A DNA stretch of 64,000 nucleotides from Microlunatus sagamiharensis (GTDB lineage: Bacteria > Actinomycetota > Actinomycetes > Propionibacteriales > Propionibacteriaceae), in assembly GCF_900105785.1 (NCBI RefSeq), contig NZ_LT629799.1:62001-126000 (forward strand). The letters run 5' to 3'. Positions 15,714-24,462 of the stretch are shown one piece after another. The notes below the pieces were generated by a model that did no database searches, was not told the origin of the DNA, and saw only the letters and a program-made list of their open reading frames with translations. Made by a program: the position numbers and the translations under genes. The number at the start of each line of letters is the position of its first letter. Position 1 is the stretch's first letter.

Positions 15714-15752
15714 CCTCTTCGAGGCCCTTCGACAGGCTCAGGGAGCGTTCTC
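15703..15752. repeat. Palindromic dispersed repeat with 9-bp terminal stem
   Basis: GAGAACGCT at 15703-15711 pairs perfectly with AGCGTTCTC at 15744-15752 around the conserved core (CCTCTTCGAGGCCCTTCG then ACAGGCTCAGGG). The copy at 47530-47575 has the same core but a different, still matching stem (CAACGC/GCGTTG). The element overlaps the 3' end of the SGNH hydrolase gene. Confidence 0.85.
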
Positions 15753-15779
15753 GCGTCTGCTTCTCGGCAGGCTCAGAAG

Positions 15780-15817
15780 GCGTTCTCGAAAGTTCTGCCC
15801 TAGCGTGTCGAGAACGC
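15780..15817. promoter_or_regulatory. Second 10-bp inverted repeat upstream of the YciI/sigma operon
   Basis: GCGTTCTCGA (15780-15789) and TCGAGAACGC (15808-15817) are exact reverse complements with an 18-base spacer. The spacer contains CCTAGCGT, like the -10 boxes seen elsewhere. It may be an operator over the promoter of the 15883 gene, or a decayed part of the repeat just before it, which has the same arm sequence. Confidence 0.45.
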
Positions 15818-15882
15818 TGAACCGGCTCCGTCTCCGTGACGAAGGGCCGCGAGAGGCGCGGCCAGCACGAAGGAACAACGCG

Positions 15883-16296
15883 ATGCCCAAGTACCTGCTG
15901 CTCAAGCACTACCGCGGCGGCCCCGAGCTGCCGTACCCCTGCCCGCCGATGCCGGAGTGGGACCCGGCCGACATCGAGGCGCACATGGCCTTCCTCGAGC
16001 ACGTCAACGTCGTGCTCAAGGAGAACGGCGAGTGGCTCGACGCCCAGGGGCTGTCGATGGACCAGGAGTGGATTCGCTACGGCGGTCCCGACGCCGCGCC
16101 GGTCCGCAGCGACGGGCCGCACCCGGAGACCGGTGACCTCGTCGCCGGCTGGTACGCGATCGACGTCGAGTCGTACGAGCGGGCGGTCGAGCTCGCCGCG
16201 TGGGTCTCGTCCGAACCCGGCCCGGGCGGGAAGCCCCTCTACGAGTGGATCCAGATCCGCCAGATCATGGAGGCACCGCCGTCGTTCGCGGAGTGA
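15883..16296 (+). CDS. YciI-like (DGPF domain) protein
   Basis: A 137-residue protein of the YCII/DGPF family, a ferredoxin-like fold. It begins MPKYLLLKHYRGG and has the DGPHPETGDLVAGWYAIDVESYERAVELAAW block where the DGPF motif normally lies (here SDGPHPET). Such proteins are the standard neighbours of ECF42 sigma factors. The last codon overlaps the sigma start (GTGA). The biochemical role is unknown; a small-molecule or redox co-sensor for the sigma factor has been proposed for the group. ATG is preceded by AAGGAA. Confidence 0.88.
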   Translation: MPKYLLLKHYRGGPELPYPCPPMPEWDPADIEAHMAFLEHVNVVLKENGEWLDAQGLSMDQEWIRYGGPDAAPVRSDGPHPETGDLVAGWYAIDVESYERAVELAAWVSSEPGPGGKPLYEWIQIRQIMEAPPSFAE

Positions 16297-17498
16297 CGGA
16301 GCCGATGGACGAGGGCCTGCTGCGGGCCCTCGTCCCGCAGGTGATCACGGCGCTGCTGCGCCGGGGTGCGGACTTCGCGAGCGCGGAGGACGCGGTGCAG
16401 GAGGCGCTGATCGACGCGCTGCGGACCTGGCCGACGGACCCGCCGCGCGACCCGCGGGCCTGGCTCACCACCGCGGCCGTGCACCGGCTGACCGACGCCG
16501 CCCGCAGCGAGGTCGCTCGGCGCCGGCGGGAGGAGCGCGTCGACGAGGAGCCCGAACCGGGACCGACCGAGCAGGCCGACGACACGCTGCTGCTGCTCTT
16601 CCTCTGCGCGAGCCCGGAGCTGTCGCCGACCTCGGCGGTCGCGCTCACGCTCCGGGCCGTCGCCGGGCTGACGACCAGGGAGATCGCGGACGCGTTCCTG
16701 GTGCCCGAGGCGACGATGGCGCAGCGGATCAGCCGGGCGAAGGCCACGCTCCGGGACCGTCGCCTCGACGCCCCGGCCGACGTCGCCGTCGTGCTGCACG
16801 TCCTCCACCTCGCCTACACGACCGGGCACCAGGGCAGCGACGAGCGGCACGACCTGGCGCGCGAGGCGATCCGGCTGACCCGGCAGCTGGTGCTGGCGAG
16901 CCCGGAGCCGGAGGTGCGCGGGCTGCTCGCGCTGATGCTGCTGCACCACGCGCGGCACCGGGCGCGCGTCGTCGACGGGCGGCTGGTGCCGCTCGACGAG
17001 CAGGACCGCGCCCTCTGGGACCGCGCCGAGGTCGCCGAGGGCGTACGGATCTTGCAGGGCGCGCTCGGCGAGCACCGGCGGGGAAGGTTCCAGGTGGAGG
17101 CGGCCATCGCCGCGTTGCACGACGACGCGGCGACGTCGGGGGAGACGGACTGGCCGCAGATCCTGTCCTGGTACGACGAGCTGCTCGCCCTCAGCGTCGA
17201 CCCGGTCCGAGACGACCCCGCCGCGGTGCTGAGCCGGGCGGTGGCCGTGGGCCACGTCCTCGGGGCGTCGGCGGGCCTCCTCGAGGTCGAGCGGGTGGGA
17301 CCCGAGCTCAAGGGCCGGCACCGCGTCGACGCGACGCGGGCGTACCTGCTGCGGCTCGCCGGCGACCTGCCCGCGGCGGCGGAGGCGTACGCCCGTGCGG
17401 CTGAGCGCTGCACGAGCACGCTCGAGCGTGACCACCTCGTCCGGCAGGCCGCCCTGGCCCAGGCCGCAGGACCTGCGGGCCACGTGAACGGGACGTGA
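16293..17498 (+). CDS. ECF42-type RNA polymerase sigma factor
   Basis: A 401-residue sigma factor. Sigma-2 is at about residues 10-75 (FASAEDAVQEALIDALRTWP), sigma-4 at about 110-165 (LTLRAVAGLTTREIADAFLVPEATMAQRISRAKATLRD), and a long C-terminal helical extension (about 170-400) of the TPR-like kind defines the ECF42 group. No anti-sigma factor is nearby; ECF42 members are thought to be controlled through the C-terminal extension. GTG at 16293 overlaps the YciI stop; ATG at 16305 is an alternative start. Confidence 0.92.
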   Translation: MTEPMDEGLLRALVPQVITALLRRGADFASAEDAVQEALIDALRTWPTDPPRDPRAWLTTAAVHRLTDAARSEVARRRREERVDEEPEPGPTEQADDTLLLLFLCASPELSPTSAVALTLRAVAGLTTREIADAFLVPEATMAQRISRAKATLRDRRLDAPADVAVVLHVLHLAYTTGHQGSDERHDLAREAIRLTRQLVLASPEPEVRGLLALMLLHHARHRARVVDGRLVPLDEQDRALWDRAEVAEGVRILQGALGEHRRGRFQVEAAIAALHDDAATSGETDWPQILSWYDELLALSVDPVRDDPAAVLSRAVAVGHVLGASAGLLEVERVGPELKGRHRVDATRAYLLRLAGDLPAAAEAYARAAERCTSTLERDHLVRQAALAQAAGPAGHVNGT

Positions 17499-17512
17499 CG
17501 ATCCTGAGGCAC

Positions 17513-17535
17513 ACCCCAAGAGGGGGTTGAGTTTT
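17513..17535 (+). terminator. Probable terminator after the sigma factor gene
   Basis: ACCCC-AAGAG-GGGGT forms a 5-bp stem followed by TGAGTTTT. The stem is short, but the T-rich tail and position 15 bases after the stop support it. Confidence 0.5.
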
Positions 17536-17615
17536 GTCAGTGGCTCGGGAGACAGTGTCCGCGCCCCCGACCCACACCCCGAGGTCAGGGCGACCCCACG
17601 AGCCAGGAGATCCCG

Positions 17616-20600
17616 TTGCCCGAAGGTCCTGACCGCCTCACCTCTTCGCGGAGGCGGCCCCTCATGAGGCACGGCGCCGCCGCCGTCGCCGCTGCTGCCC
17701 TCGCGGGCGGCCTCCTCGTCGCGGTGCCGAGCACCGCGTCGGCCGCCACGCCGCTGCCCATCGCCACGATCCAGGGCACCGGCCGCTTCTCGCCCTATGT
17801 CGGCAAGAACGTGACCACGACCCCGTCGGTCGTCACCGCGGCCTACCCGACGGGCGGCCTCAACGGCTTCGTCATCCAGACGCCGGGCACCGGTGGCAAG
17901 AAGCGCAGCCTCAAGAAGGCCTCTGACGCGGTCTTCGTCTTCACGGGCAAGGCCGGGTTCGACGTGAAGGTCGGCGACCTCGTCACGGTCAGCGGGACGG
18001 TCGAGGAGTACCCGGACAGCACGGACCCCGACGCGGACAGCCTCACCGAGATCGGCGGCAAGGTCAGCGTCACGAAGTCCGACGCGTCGTACAAGAAGGT
18101 GCAGCCGGTCAGCGGGGTCAGCTGGGCCTCGACCTACGACCGCCGCGAGAACCTCGAGTCGATGCTCTTCTCCAGCACGGAGAAGTGGACGGTCAACGAC
18201 ACCTACGACCTGGGCACCTTCGGCGCGCTGGGCCTCGCCACCGGCGGCCGGCTGGTGCAGCCGACCGACCTCGCGCCCTACGGCAGCAAGGCCGAGCGCA
18301 AGCAGGCCGACCGCAACGCCGAGCGTCAGGTCGTGCTCGACGACGGCCAGTCGACCCGGTTCGACTCGACCACCAACCGCGGCACGCCGCCATACATCAC
18401 GCGCAGCAAGGACGTCCGGATCGGCGACACCGCCAAGCTCGCCGAGCCGGTGGTCGTCGACTACCGCAACGGCGCCTGGACGCTCAACCCGACCCGGCCG
18501 ACGGCGGCGGGCGACGAGGTCGCCACGCTGACGCGCAAGAGCGTCGAGAAGGTCCCGAACGTCAAGGGCGACGTCTCCGTCGCCTCCTTCAACGTCCTCA
18601 ACTACTTCACGACGCTGGGGAAGGCGAACGCCTCCTGCAAGGCCAACCCGGTCAGCAGCGACGGCACCCCGAACACGGTGGCCAGCGGCTGCGACCAGCG
18701 CGGTGCCTGGGACTCCGCCGACCTCGGCCGGCAGCAGGACAAGATCGTCGACGCGATCAACCAGCTGGACTCCTCGGTCACCGGCCTGATGGAGATCGAG
18801 AACTCGGCCAAGCTCGGCGAGACCGCGGACGAGGCGACCAAGACCCTTGTCGGCGCGCTCAACAAGGCGGCCGGGCGGGCCAAGTGGGACTACGTGCCCT
18901 CCTCCGACCAGCTGCAGCCGGTCGCCGACCAGGACGTGATCACCAACGCGATCATCTTCCAGCCCGCCGAGGTGACGTGGGCGGGCAAGGCCTACGCCGA
19001 CGGCAAGGACGCGACCGACGAGGGTGCGTTCTCCAACGCGCGCACGCCGATCGCGGCCAAGTTCACGCCCGTCGGCGGCGGTGCCCCGATGCTCGTCGTG
19101 GTCAACCACTTCAAGTCCAAGGGCTCCGCGCCCAGCGACCCGGCCGACCCGAACGCCGACCAGGGGCAGGGCGCCTGGAACGCGGCCCGCGTCGCGCAGT
19201 CCAACGCGCTGCTCGCGTGGCTCCCGGGGGTGCAGGCCGACGCCCGCACCGACGCCGTGGCCATGGTGGGTGACTTCAACTCTTACACCCGCGAGGACCC
19301 GCTCGAGACCCTCTACGACGCCGGCTGGAGCAACGCAGGCAGCCAGAAGGACTACAGCTACAACTTCGACGGCCTCTCCGGTTCGCTCGACCACGTGCTG
19401 CTCAACCCGGCCGCCAAGAAGCGCCTGACGGGCAGCGGCGTCTGGAACATCAACTCGATCGAACCGATCGTGCGCGAGTACAGCCGCTACAAGTCCACCG
19501 CGGTCGACTTCTTCCTCGACTCCAACCCCTACCGCGCCAGCGACCACGACCCGGTCAAGGTCGGGCTCAAGCGCGGCAAGGCCAGCGAGGTAACGCTGAC
19601 GCTGCTCAACTTCAACGACTTCCACGGCCGGATCTCGGGCGCCTCGCCCAGCACGGTCCAGTTCTTCGGGGCGGTCGAGCAGCAGCGGGCGGCGGGCGGC
19701 GAGGACAAGACCCTCCTGCTGTCGGCCGGGGACAGCGTCGGCGCGTCGCTCTTCGCGTCGTCGGTGCAGCAGGACCAGCCGACGATCGACGTGCTCAACG
19801 CGGCCGACCTCGACGTGTCGGCGGTCGGCAACCACGAGTTCGACCGCGGCTTCGCCGACCTGGACGGCCGCATCCGCAAGGCGGCCGACTGGACCTACCT
19901 CGGGGCGAACGTCTACGAGAAGGGCACGACCAAGCCGGCCCTGCCCTCGTACGCCATCGTCGACCGCGGCGGCCTCAAGGTCGGCGTGGTCGGCGCGGTG
20001 ACGCAGGAGACCTCGACGCTCGTGTCCCCGGCGGGGATCTCGGGGGTCGAGTTCGGTGACCCGGTGGAGGCGGTCAACCGCGTGACCAAGCAGCTGACGG
20101 ACGGCAAGAAGTCCAACGGCGAGGCGGACGTCGTGGTCGCGGAGTACCACGAGGGAGCGGCGCTCGCGGGCCTCGGGACGAAGGGCGAGGCGCTCGCCTC
20201 GCTCGCCGACCAGGAGGCGGCCAGCCCGGTCTTCACCCACATCGTCAACGACACCTCGCCCAAGGTCGCGGCGATCTTCACCGCCCACACCCACCAGCGC
20301 TACGTCTACGACGCGCCGGTCCCGGGGGTGGCGGGCGCGACGCGTCCGGTCACGCAGAGCGGCTCGTACGCGCAGTACCTGGCGAAGGTGACCCTGACGG
20401 TCGACCTCAAGACCAAGAAGGTGCTCGCCCACACCCAGTCCGACATCGACACCTACACGACCACGCCGTCGAACGACGAGCTCATCGCCTCCTACCCGCG
20501 GGTGCGGCGGATCGCGAACATCGTCGACGCGGCGCTCGACCGCGCCGACGAGCTGGGCTCGGTCAAGATCGGTGAGGCCACGCACGAGCTGACGCGGGCC

Positions 20601-21470
20601 TTCGTCGGCGCGACCGACTCCCGTGCGAAGGAGTCGACGCTCAGCGACCTCGTCGCCGAGATGTACCGCTCCTCGACCTCGTCGCCCGAGCGCGGCTCGG
20701 CCCAGATCGGGGTGCAGAACCCCGGGGGCGTGCGGACCGACCTCGACGAGGGCGACATCACCTTCGGCGAGGCGGCCTCGGTGCTGCCGTTCGCGAACTC
20801 GCTCTTCACCGTCGACCTGACGGGGGCGCAGTTCAAGACGCTGCTCGAGCAGCAGTGGCAGCGCGACGCGAGCGGCAACGTGCCGACCCGTCCCTACCTC
20901 CAGCTGGGCCTGTCGAAGAACGTCACCTACAGCTACGACGAGTCGCTGGCCGAGGGCTCGCGGATCACGTCGATCACGGTGGACGGCAAGGCGATCGACC
21001 CGGCGGCGACCTACCGGGTGGCGACGAACAGCTTCCTGGCGGCGGGCGGGGACAACTTCCGCGTCTTCGCCGAGGGGAAGAACAGCAAGGACACCGGCCT
21101 GTCGGACCTCGACTCCTGGACCGACTACATCAAGGCCCAGACCCCGGTCAGCCCGTCCTTCGCCAAGCAGGCCGTCCAGGTGTCGCCGCTGCCCAGCACG
21201 CTGACCGCGGGGCAGACGACGACGTTCACGCTGTCGTCGTTCGACTTCACCAGCCGGCCCGGGGCCGACGGCGCGTACACGGGGACCGACCCCACGACGA
21301 CCGCCTTCACGGCCACGCTCAACGGCGCTGAGGTCGGGACGTTCACGGCGTCGGAGGGTTCGGCGACGATCGCCCTGGCCGTGCCGGCCGACGCCGCCCA
21401 GGGCGCGGGGACGCTCGTGCTCGAGGGCAGCACGGGCACCACGGTGACCATTCCGGTGACCGTCGGCTGA
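17616..21470 (+). CDS. Secreted multidomain nuclease / 5'-nucleotidase (ExeM-UshA-like fusion)
   Basis: A 1284-residue exported protein. Signal peptide about residues 18-43 (MRHG...STASAA). An OB-fold region (about 45-220) of the kind seen in YhcR/ExeM precedes an endonuclease/exonuclease/phosphatase domain (about 320-660: VASFNVLNYF, MEIENS, VNHFKSKGS, MVGDFNSY, SDHDPVKVGL). Next is a metallophosphatase domain (FNDFHGRISG, SAGDSVGAS, GNHEFDRG, HTHQRYVY) and the 5'-nucleotidase C-terminal domain (VQNPGGVRTDLDEGDITFGEA). An Ig-like tail ends the protein; no LPXTG anchor is seen. It would degrade extracellular DNA/RNA and dephosphorylate nucleotides for phosphate and nucleoside supply. The start is TTG at 17616, chosen because AGGAGA lies 7 bases upstream. 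Confidence 0.93.
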   Translation: MPEGPDRLTSSRRRPLMRHGAAAVAAAALAGGLLVAVPSTASAATPLPIATIQGTGRFSPYVGKNVTTTPSVVTAAYPTGGLNGFVIQTPGTGGKKRSLKKASDAVFVFTGKAGFDVKVGDLVTVSGTVEEYPDSTDPDADSLTEIGGKVSVTKSDASYKKVQPVSGVSWASTYDRRENLESMLFSSTEKWTVNDTYDLGTFGALGLATGGRLVQPTDLAPYGSKAERKQADRNAERQVVLDDGQSTRFDSTTNRGTPPYITRSKDVRIGDTAKLAEPVVVDYRNGAWTLNPTRPTAAGDEVATLTRKSVEKVPNVKGDVSVASFNVLNYFTTLGKANASCKANPVSSDGTPNTVASGCDQRGAWDSADLGRQQDKIVDAINQLDSSVTGLMEIENSAKLGETADEATKTLVGALNKAAGRAKWDYVPSSDQLQPVADQDVITNAIIFQPAEVTWAGKAYADGKDATDEGAFSNARTPIAAKFTPVGGGAPMLVVVNHFKSKGSAPSDPADPNADQGQGAWNAARVAQSNALLAWLPGVQADARTDAVAMVGDFNSYTREDPLETLYDAGWSNAGSQKDYSYNFDGLSGSLDHVLLNPAAKKRLTGSGVWNINSIEPIVREYSRYKSTAVDFFLDSNPYRASDHDPVKVGLKRGKASEVTLTLLNFNDFHGRISGASPSTVQFFGAVEQQRAAGGEDKTLLLSAGDSVGASLFASSVQQDQPTIDVLNAADLDVSAVGNHEFDRGFADLDGRIRKAADWTYLGANVYEKGTTKPALPSYAIVDRGGLKVGVVGAVTQETSTLVSPAGISGVEFGDPVEAVNRVTKQLTDGKKSNGEADVVVAEYHEGAALAGLGTKGEALASLADQEAASPVFTHIVNDTSPKVAAIFTAHTHQRYVYDAPVPGVAGATRPVTQSGSYAQYLAKVTLTVDLKTKKVLAHTQSDIDTYTTTPSNDELIASYPRVRRIANIVDAALDRADELGSVKIGEATHELTRAFVGATDSRAKESTLSDLVAEMYRSSTSSPERGSAQIGVQNPGGVRTDLDEGDITFGEAASVLPFANSLFTVDLTGAQFKTLLEQQWQRDASGNVPTRPYLQLGLSKNVTYSYDESLAEGSRITSITVDGKAIDPAATYRVATNSFLAAGGDNFRVFAEGKNSKDTGLSDLDSWTDYIKAQTPVSPSFAKQAVQVSPLPSTLTAGQTTTFTLSSFDFTSRPGADGAYTGTDPTTTAFTATLNGAEVGTFTASEGSATIALAVPADAAQGAGTLVLEGSTGTTVTIPVTVG

Positions 21471-21486
21471 CGCCCACCCGCACGAC

Positions 21487-21528
21487 CCGGACGGCCCGGT
21501 CTGACCTCGGTCAGGCCGGGCCGTCCGG
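21487..21528 (+). terminator. Long hairpin after the nuclease/nucleotidase gene
   Basis: CCGGACGGCCCGGTCTGACC and GGTCAGGCCGGGCCGTCCGG pair almost perfectly around a 2-base loop. It lies between this gene and the convergent membrane-protein gene, so it may work for both strands. Confidence 0.75.
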
Positions 21529-21562
21529 CGTCCGGGGGCCTTGCGCCAGCACGACCGAGGCG

Positions 21563-21982
21563 TCAGCCGCGCGCGATCAGGCCGATCGCGTTGACGACCG
21601 TCACGAGGACGCCGATGCCGCCGAGGACGTAGGGCCAGTAGCGCACCGGGACGAAGAACAGGCTCGAGCGCGGCTGCACGTAGACGGGCCGTCCGGTCTG
21701 CGGGTGGATCACCGGCACCGGCCGGTGGGTCTGGTTGCCGACGCGCTGGGGGAGCGGCTCCAGCATGAACTGCTGCTGCGGCTTGTCGAGGTGCGGGGTG
21801 AGGACGAAGCGGTCCAGCAGGTAGGTGTAGACCGCCGCGGCCATCAGCCCGATCCCCACGAACATCCCGAAGGCCGTGTCAGCGCGGTCACGGAAGACGA
21901 GCGCGTCGAGCAGGGCGCCGGTCCCGATGCCGAGACCGATGCAGACGAAGACGAGTATTCCCCAGCGGGACCAGATGATCAC
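21563..21982 (-). CDS. Small membrane protein of unknown function
   Basis: A 139-residue protein with hydrophobic segments near residues 6-28, 38-57 and 113-135. Between the second and third is a soluble loop with Pro-rich sequence (PVPVIHPQTGRPVYVQPRSS). No family is recognised. It is 51 bases downstream of the DUF350 gene on the same strand and may be the last gene of the DUF350/ATP-grasp operon. Confidence 0.7.
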   Translation of the reverse strand: MIIWSRWGILVFVCIGLGIGTGALLDALVFRDRADTAFGMFVGIGLMAAAVYTYLLDRFVLTPHLDKPQQQFMLEPLPQRVGNQTHRPVPVIHPQTGRPVYVQPRSSLFFVPVRYWPYVLGGIGVLVTVVNAIGLIARG

Positions 21983-22033
21983 GGAGCAGGACCATAGCCG
22001 GGCTCAGGGTCAGAGGCGCCTTGCCCGAGGAGG

Positions 22034-22906
22034 TCAGAGCTGCGTGCGGACGACCGCCGCGACCGAGATCGCCACGACGACGAGCAGGACGGCGCTGAAG
22101 GCCGAGGCGGTGGTCCGCTGCTGCTCCTGGATCTGGCGCAGGGTCCACGACCGGAGGATCAGCCGGTTGGTCACCCAGCGGAACAGGTAGAGCATCACGA
22201 CGGCGAAGAGGGTCGTGGCGGCGAAGGCGACGAGCCCGTCGGTCCAGCCGGTGAAGTCGCCGGCGACCCCCTCGCGCACGACGATCCCGACCGCGGTCAG
22301 CAGACCGCCCGCCTCGAAGGCGGCGGTGAGGCTCCGGTCGCGGACCAGCTGCCGCACCGACCATGGCGTCACCGCCTCGTGCAGCCAGAACACGCCGACG
22401 ACGACCGCGAGTCCGAGCAGGCCGAAGACGACGGTGCTGGCCAGGCTGAGCCCGAAGGTCTCGGCCGAGCCGGTCAGCGAACCGTTGAGCACGAAGCCGA
22501 AACCGAGGTAGAAGCCGGCCTCCAGGACGCCGAGGGCGGTGTTGCCCGCGAGGAGCTCCTCGGTGTTCCGCTCACGCAGCAGGACGGCGTCGACGAGGTA
22601 GCGCGCGCCGAGCAGGGCGACGAAGACCCAGGCGAGCTGCGCGGCCTGGAGGGGGAGCGTGTTCCAGGGGTGGTCGCCGTCGCCGCGCGTGATGGTCGGC
22701 AGCGCGGCGATCCCGAACGCGAGCACCAGCGCCACGCGCTGGACGAGGTAGGCGACGCTGCCCTGCTCGAAGAGGACCTCGCGGTCGTCGAAGTGGGTGA
22801 GCGCGTTGTGGGTGACCCACAGCAGGCCCCCGACGACGAGGGCGAGCAGCAGGCTGACCGCGGCGGCTGGCCAGCTCAAGGCCATCGCGTACAGGTAGTC
22901 GAACAT
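22034..22906 (-). CDS. DUF350 membrane protein (YjfL-like)
   Basis: A 290-residue membrane protein with about eight hydrophobic segments and the internal duplication expected of DUF350 (two units of four helices). The first unit begins near MFDYLYAMALSWPAAAVSLLLALVVGG and the second near AAQLAWVFVALLGARYL. DUF350 proteins occur with glutathionylspermidine-synthase-like ATP-grasp genes, as here. A transport or anchoring role is suspected but not shown. It lies 34 bases after the ATP-grasp gene. Confidence 0.85.
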   Translation of the reverse strand: MFDYLYAMALSWPAAAVSLLLALVVGGLLWVTHNALTHFDDREVLFEQGSVAYLVQRVALVLAFGIAALPTITRGDGDHPWNTLPLQAAQLAWVFVALLGARYLVDAVLLRERNTEELLAGNTALGVLEAGFYLGFGFVLNGSLTGSAETFGLSLASTVVFGLLGLAVVVGVFWLHEAVTPWSVRQLVRDRSLTAAFEAGGLLTAVGIVVREGVAGDFTGWTDGLVAFAATTLFAVVMLYLFRWVTNRLILRSWTLRQIQEQQRTTASAFSAVLLVVVAISVAAVVRTQL

Positions 22907-22940
22907 CGGGACGTCCTCGGGCTGGGGGTGGAGGAGCGGG

Positions 22941-24299
22941 TCAGGAGCGGACGACGTGCGGCACGCACACGCTGAGGTTGTCCACGACGACGGTCTGGTT
23001 CTCGCGGATGTCGAGGCCGGCCGGCTCGCCGTCGACGACGAAGATGCCCAGCGTGGCGTAGTTGTCGCCCTCGAAGCCGACGAAGTCCGGGCTCGGCGCG
23101 TAGAGCTGGATGACGCCCGGCTCGTCGCCGTACGGGCCGGGGGTGTCGAGGACGGTCTGGCCGTCGACGACGACGCGGACGTTCGCTCCCTCGCGGCCGA
23201 GGATCGGCTTGCGGACGTAGCTCTCGAGCCCGTCGGGCTGCTCGCCCTCGAACCAGGCCGGGATCAGCAGCCGGCTCCGTTCCGGGTCGCGGCCGTAGAG
23301 CTGCCACAGCACCGGCAGCAGGCCCTTGTTGGACCAGAGCATCTTGTACGGCGGCTCGATCCAGACGGTCCCGCCCGCGCGGCGCATGTCCTCGAACACG
23401 GCCGGGCCGAACTCCTCGGCGACCATGTGCTCCCAGGGGTAGAGCTTGAAGACGATGTCGAGGTGGTCGCCCGCGACCCCGCTGGTGCCGTCGTAGAAGC
23501 GGCCGTCCTCGCCGAGGTGGATCTTCTCGACGTAGAGCCAGCGGGTCTCGTAGCCGGCGTCGGTGCAGGCCTGCTGCATGACGCGCAGGTTCTGCAGGTC
23601 CTCGTACGAGCTGCCCTCGACCCGGACGTCGCCGCGCTGCTCCGGCGGCACCAGGTGCGCGAGCTCGGGCAGCAGGTTGTCCTGCCAGGTGCACGCGAAG
23701 TGGACGACCGGCTTGTGGCCGAGCGCCTCCTCGGCCTCGGCGAGGTTGCGCCGCCACGCGGCGACGAGCATCTCGTAGATCTCGTTCCACTGGTCGTCGC
23801 CCTGGCGGGTCTGGTCGAACCAGGCCCACTGGATCACCGCGGCCTCGAGCAGCGAGGTGGGGGTGTCGGCGTTGAACTCGTAGAGCCGGATCCGCCCGAG
23901 CGCCTCGTCAGCGCCGTCCTGGAGGTCCGTGCAGGCCGGGTCGAGCAGCCGGTTGCCCCCGTAGACGACGTCGAAGCGGCCGTAGACGCTGCCCCACTCC
24001 GGCGTGCGGTTCCAGGTGGCGGAGATGGCGGGCAGCGCCCAGCGCGGGATGCCCATCTTGTCGGTCGTCTCGGGGTGGGCGAGCATCCAGTCACCGGCGC
24101 TCACGCACATCTCGAAGAGCGTCGTCGCGTCGGCGTGCATCTGCTCGACCTCGGCGGCCGAGAACGCGTAGTGCGCGGCCTCGCTCCAGTAGGAGCGGGT
24201 GCGGCCGTCGGGCAGCTGCGTCTGCCAGTAGGTCAGGCCCTGGTCGGCGACGAGCTGGGGCCAGTTGTCGCGGGTCTTGCCGGTGGGTCGACGTTCCAC
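22941..24299 (-). CDS. Glutathionylspermidine-synthase-like ATP-grasp ligase (YjfC/YgiC type)
   Basis: A 452-residue cytosolic enzyme with the C-terminal ATP-grasp domain of the GSP_synth family but no amidase domain. Characteristic stretches are RLYEFNADTPTSLLEAAVIQW (Mg/ATP region), VHFACTWQD, LDIVFKLYPWEHMVAEEFG, WIEPPYKMLWSNKGLLPVLW and RKPILGREGANV. It probably forms an amide bond between an amine and a carboxylate; actinobacteria lack glutathionylspermidine, so the substrate is unknown. GTG at 24299 is preferred over an upstream in-frame ATG because the family motif begins soon after. Upstream is a lipoprotein gene and downstream is DUF350. Confidence 0.9.
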   Translation of the reverse strand: MERRPTGKTRDNWPQLVADQGLTYWQTQLPDGRTRSYWSEAAHYAFSAAEVEQMHADATTLFEMCVSAGDWMLAHPETTDKMGIPRWALPAISATWNRTPEWGSVYGRFDVVYGGNRLLDPACTDLQDGADEALGRIRLYEFNADTPTSLLEAAVIQWAWFDQTRQGDDQWNEIYEMLVAAWRRNLAEAEEALGHKPVVHFACTWQDNLLPELAHLVPPEQRGDVRVEGSSYEDLQNLRVMQQACTDAGYETRWLYVEKIHLGEDGRFYDGTSGVAGDHLDIVFKLYPWEHMVAEEFGPAVFEDMRRAGGTVWIEPPYKMLWSNKGLLPVLWQLYGRDPERSRLLIPAWFEGEQPDGLESYVRKPILGREGANVRVVVDGQTVLDTPGPYGDEPGVIQLYAPSPDFVGFEGDNYATLGIFVVDGEPAGLDIRENQTVVVDNLSVCVPHVVRS

Positions 24300-24462
24300 G
24301 GGAGGTCGTGTCTCCTCAGGTCCGGCTCGTGCAGGCGTGGCATCCGCGCCCGGTGCGGCACGTCGGGGGAACGAGAGCGCAGCGGGCTGCGCCGAGTGAG
24401 CCTGGCGCAGCCGGTCGGGATGCGGGGCCACGCCTGCGCCCGTCGGAATGAGGAGGCACGAC

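Noticed and set aside
16239..20585. 1448-codon open frame on the minus strand opposite the YciI/sigma/nuclease genes
   Set aside because: It lies antisense to genes with clear domains, its product is low-complexity Arg/Gly/Val/Asp-rich sequence, and such open frames are expected in very GC-rich DNA.
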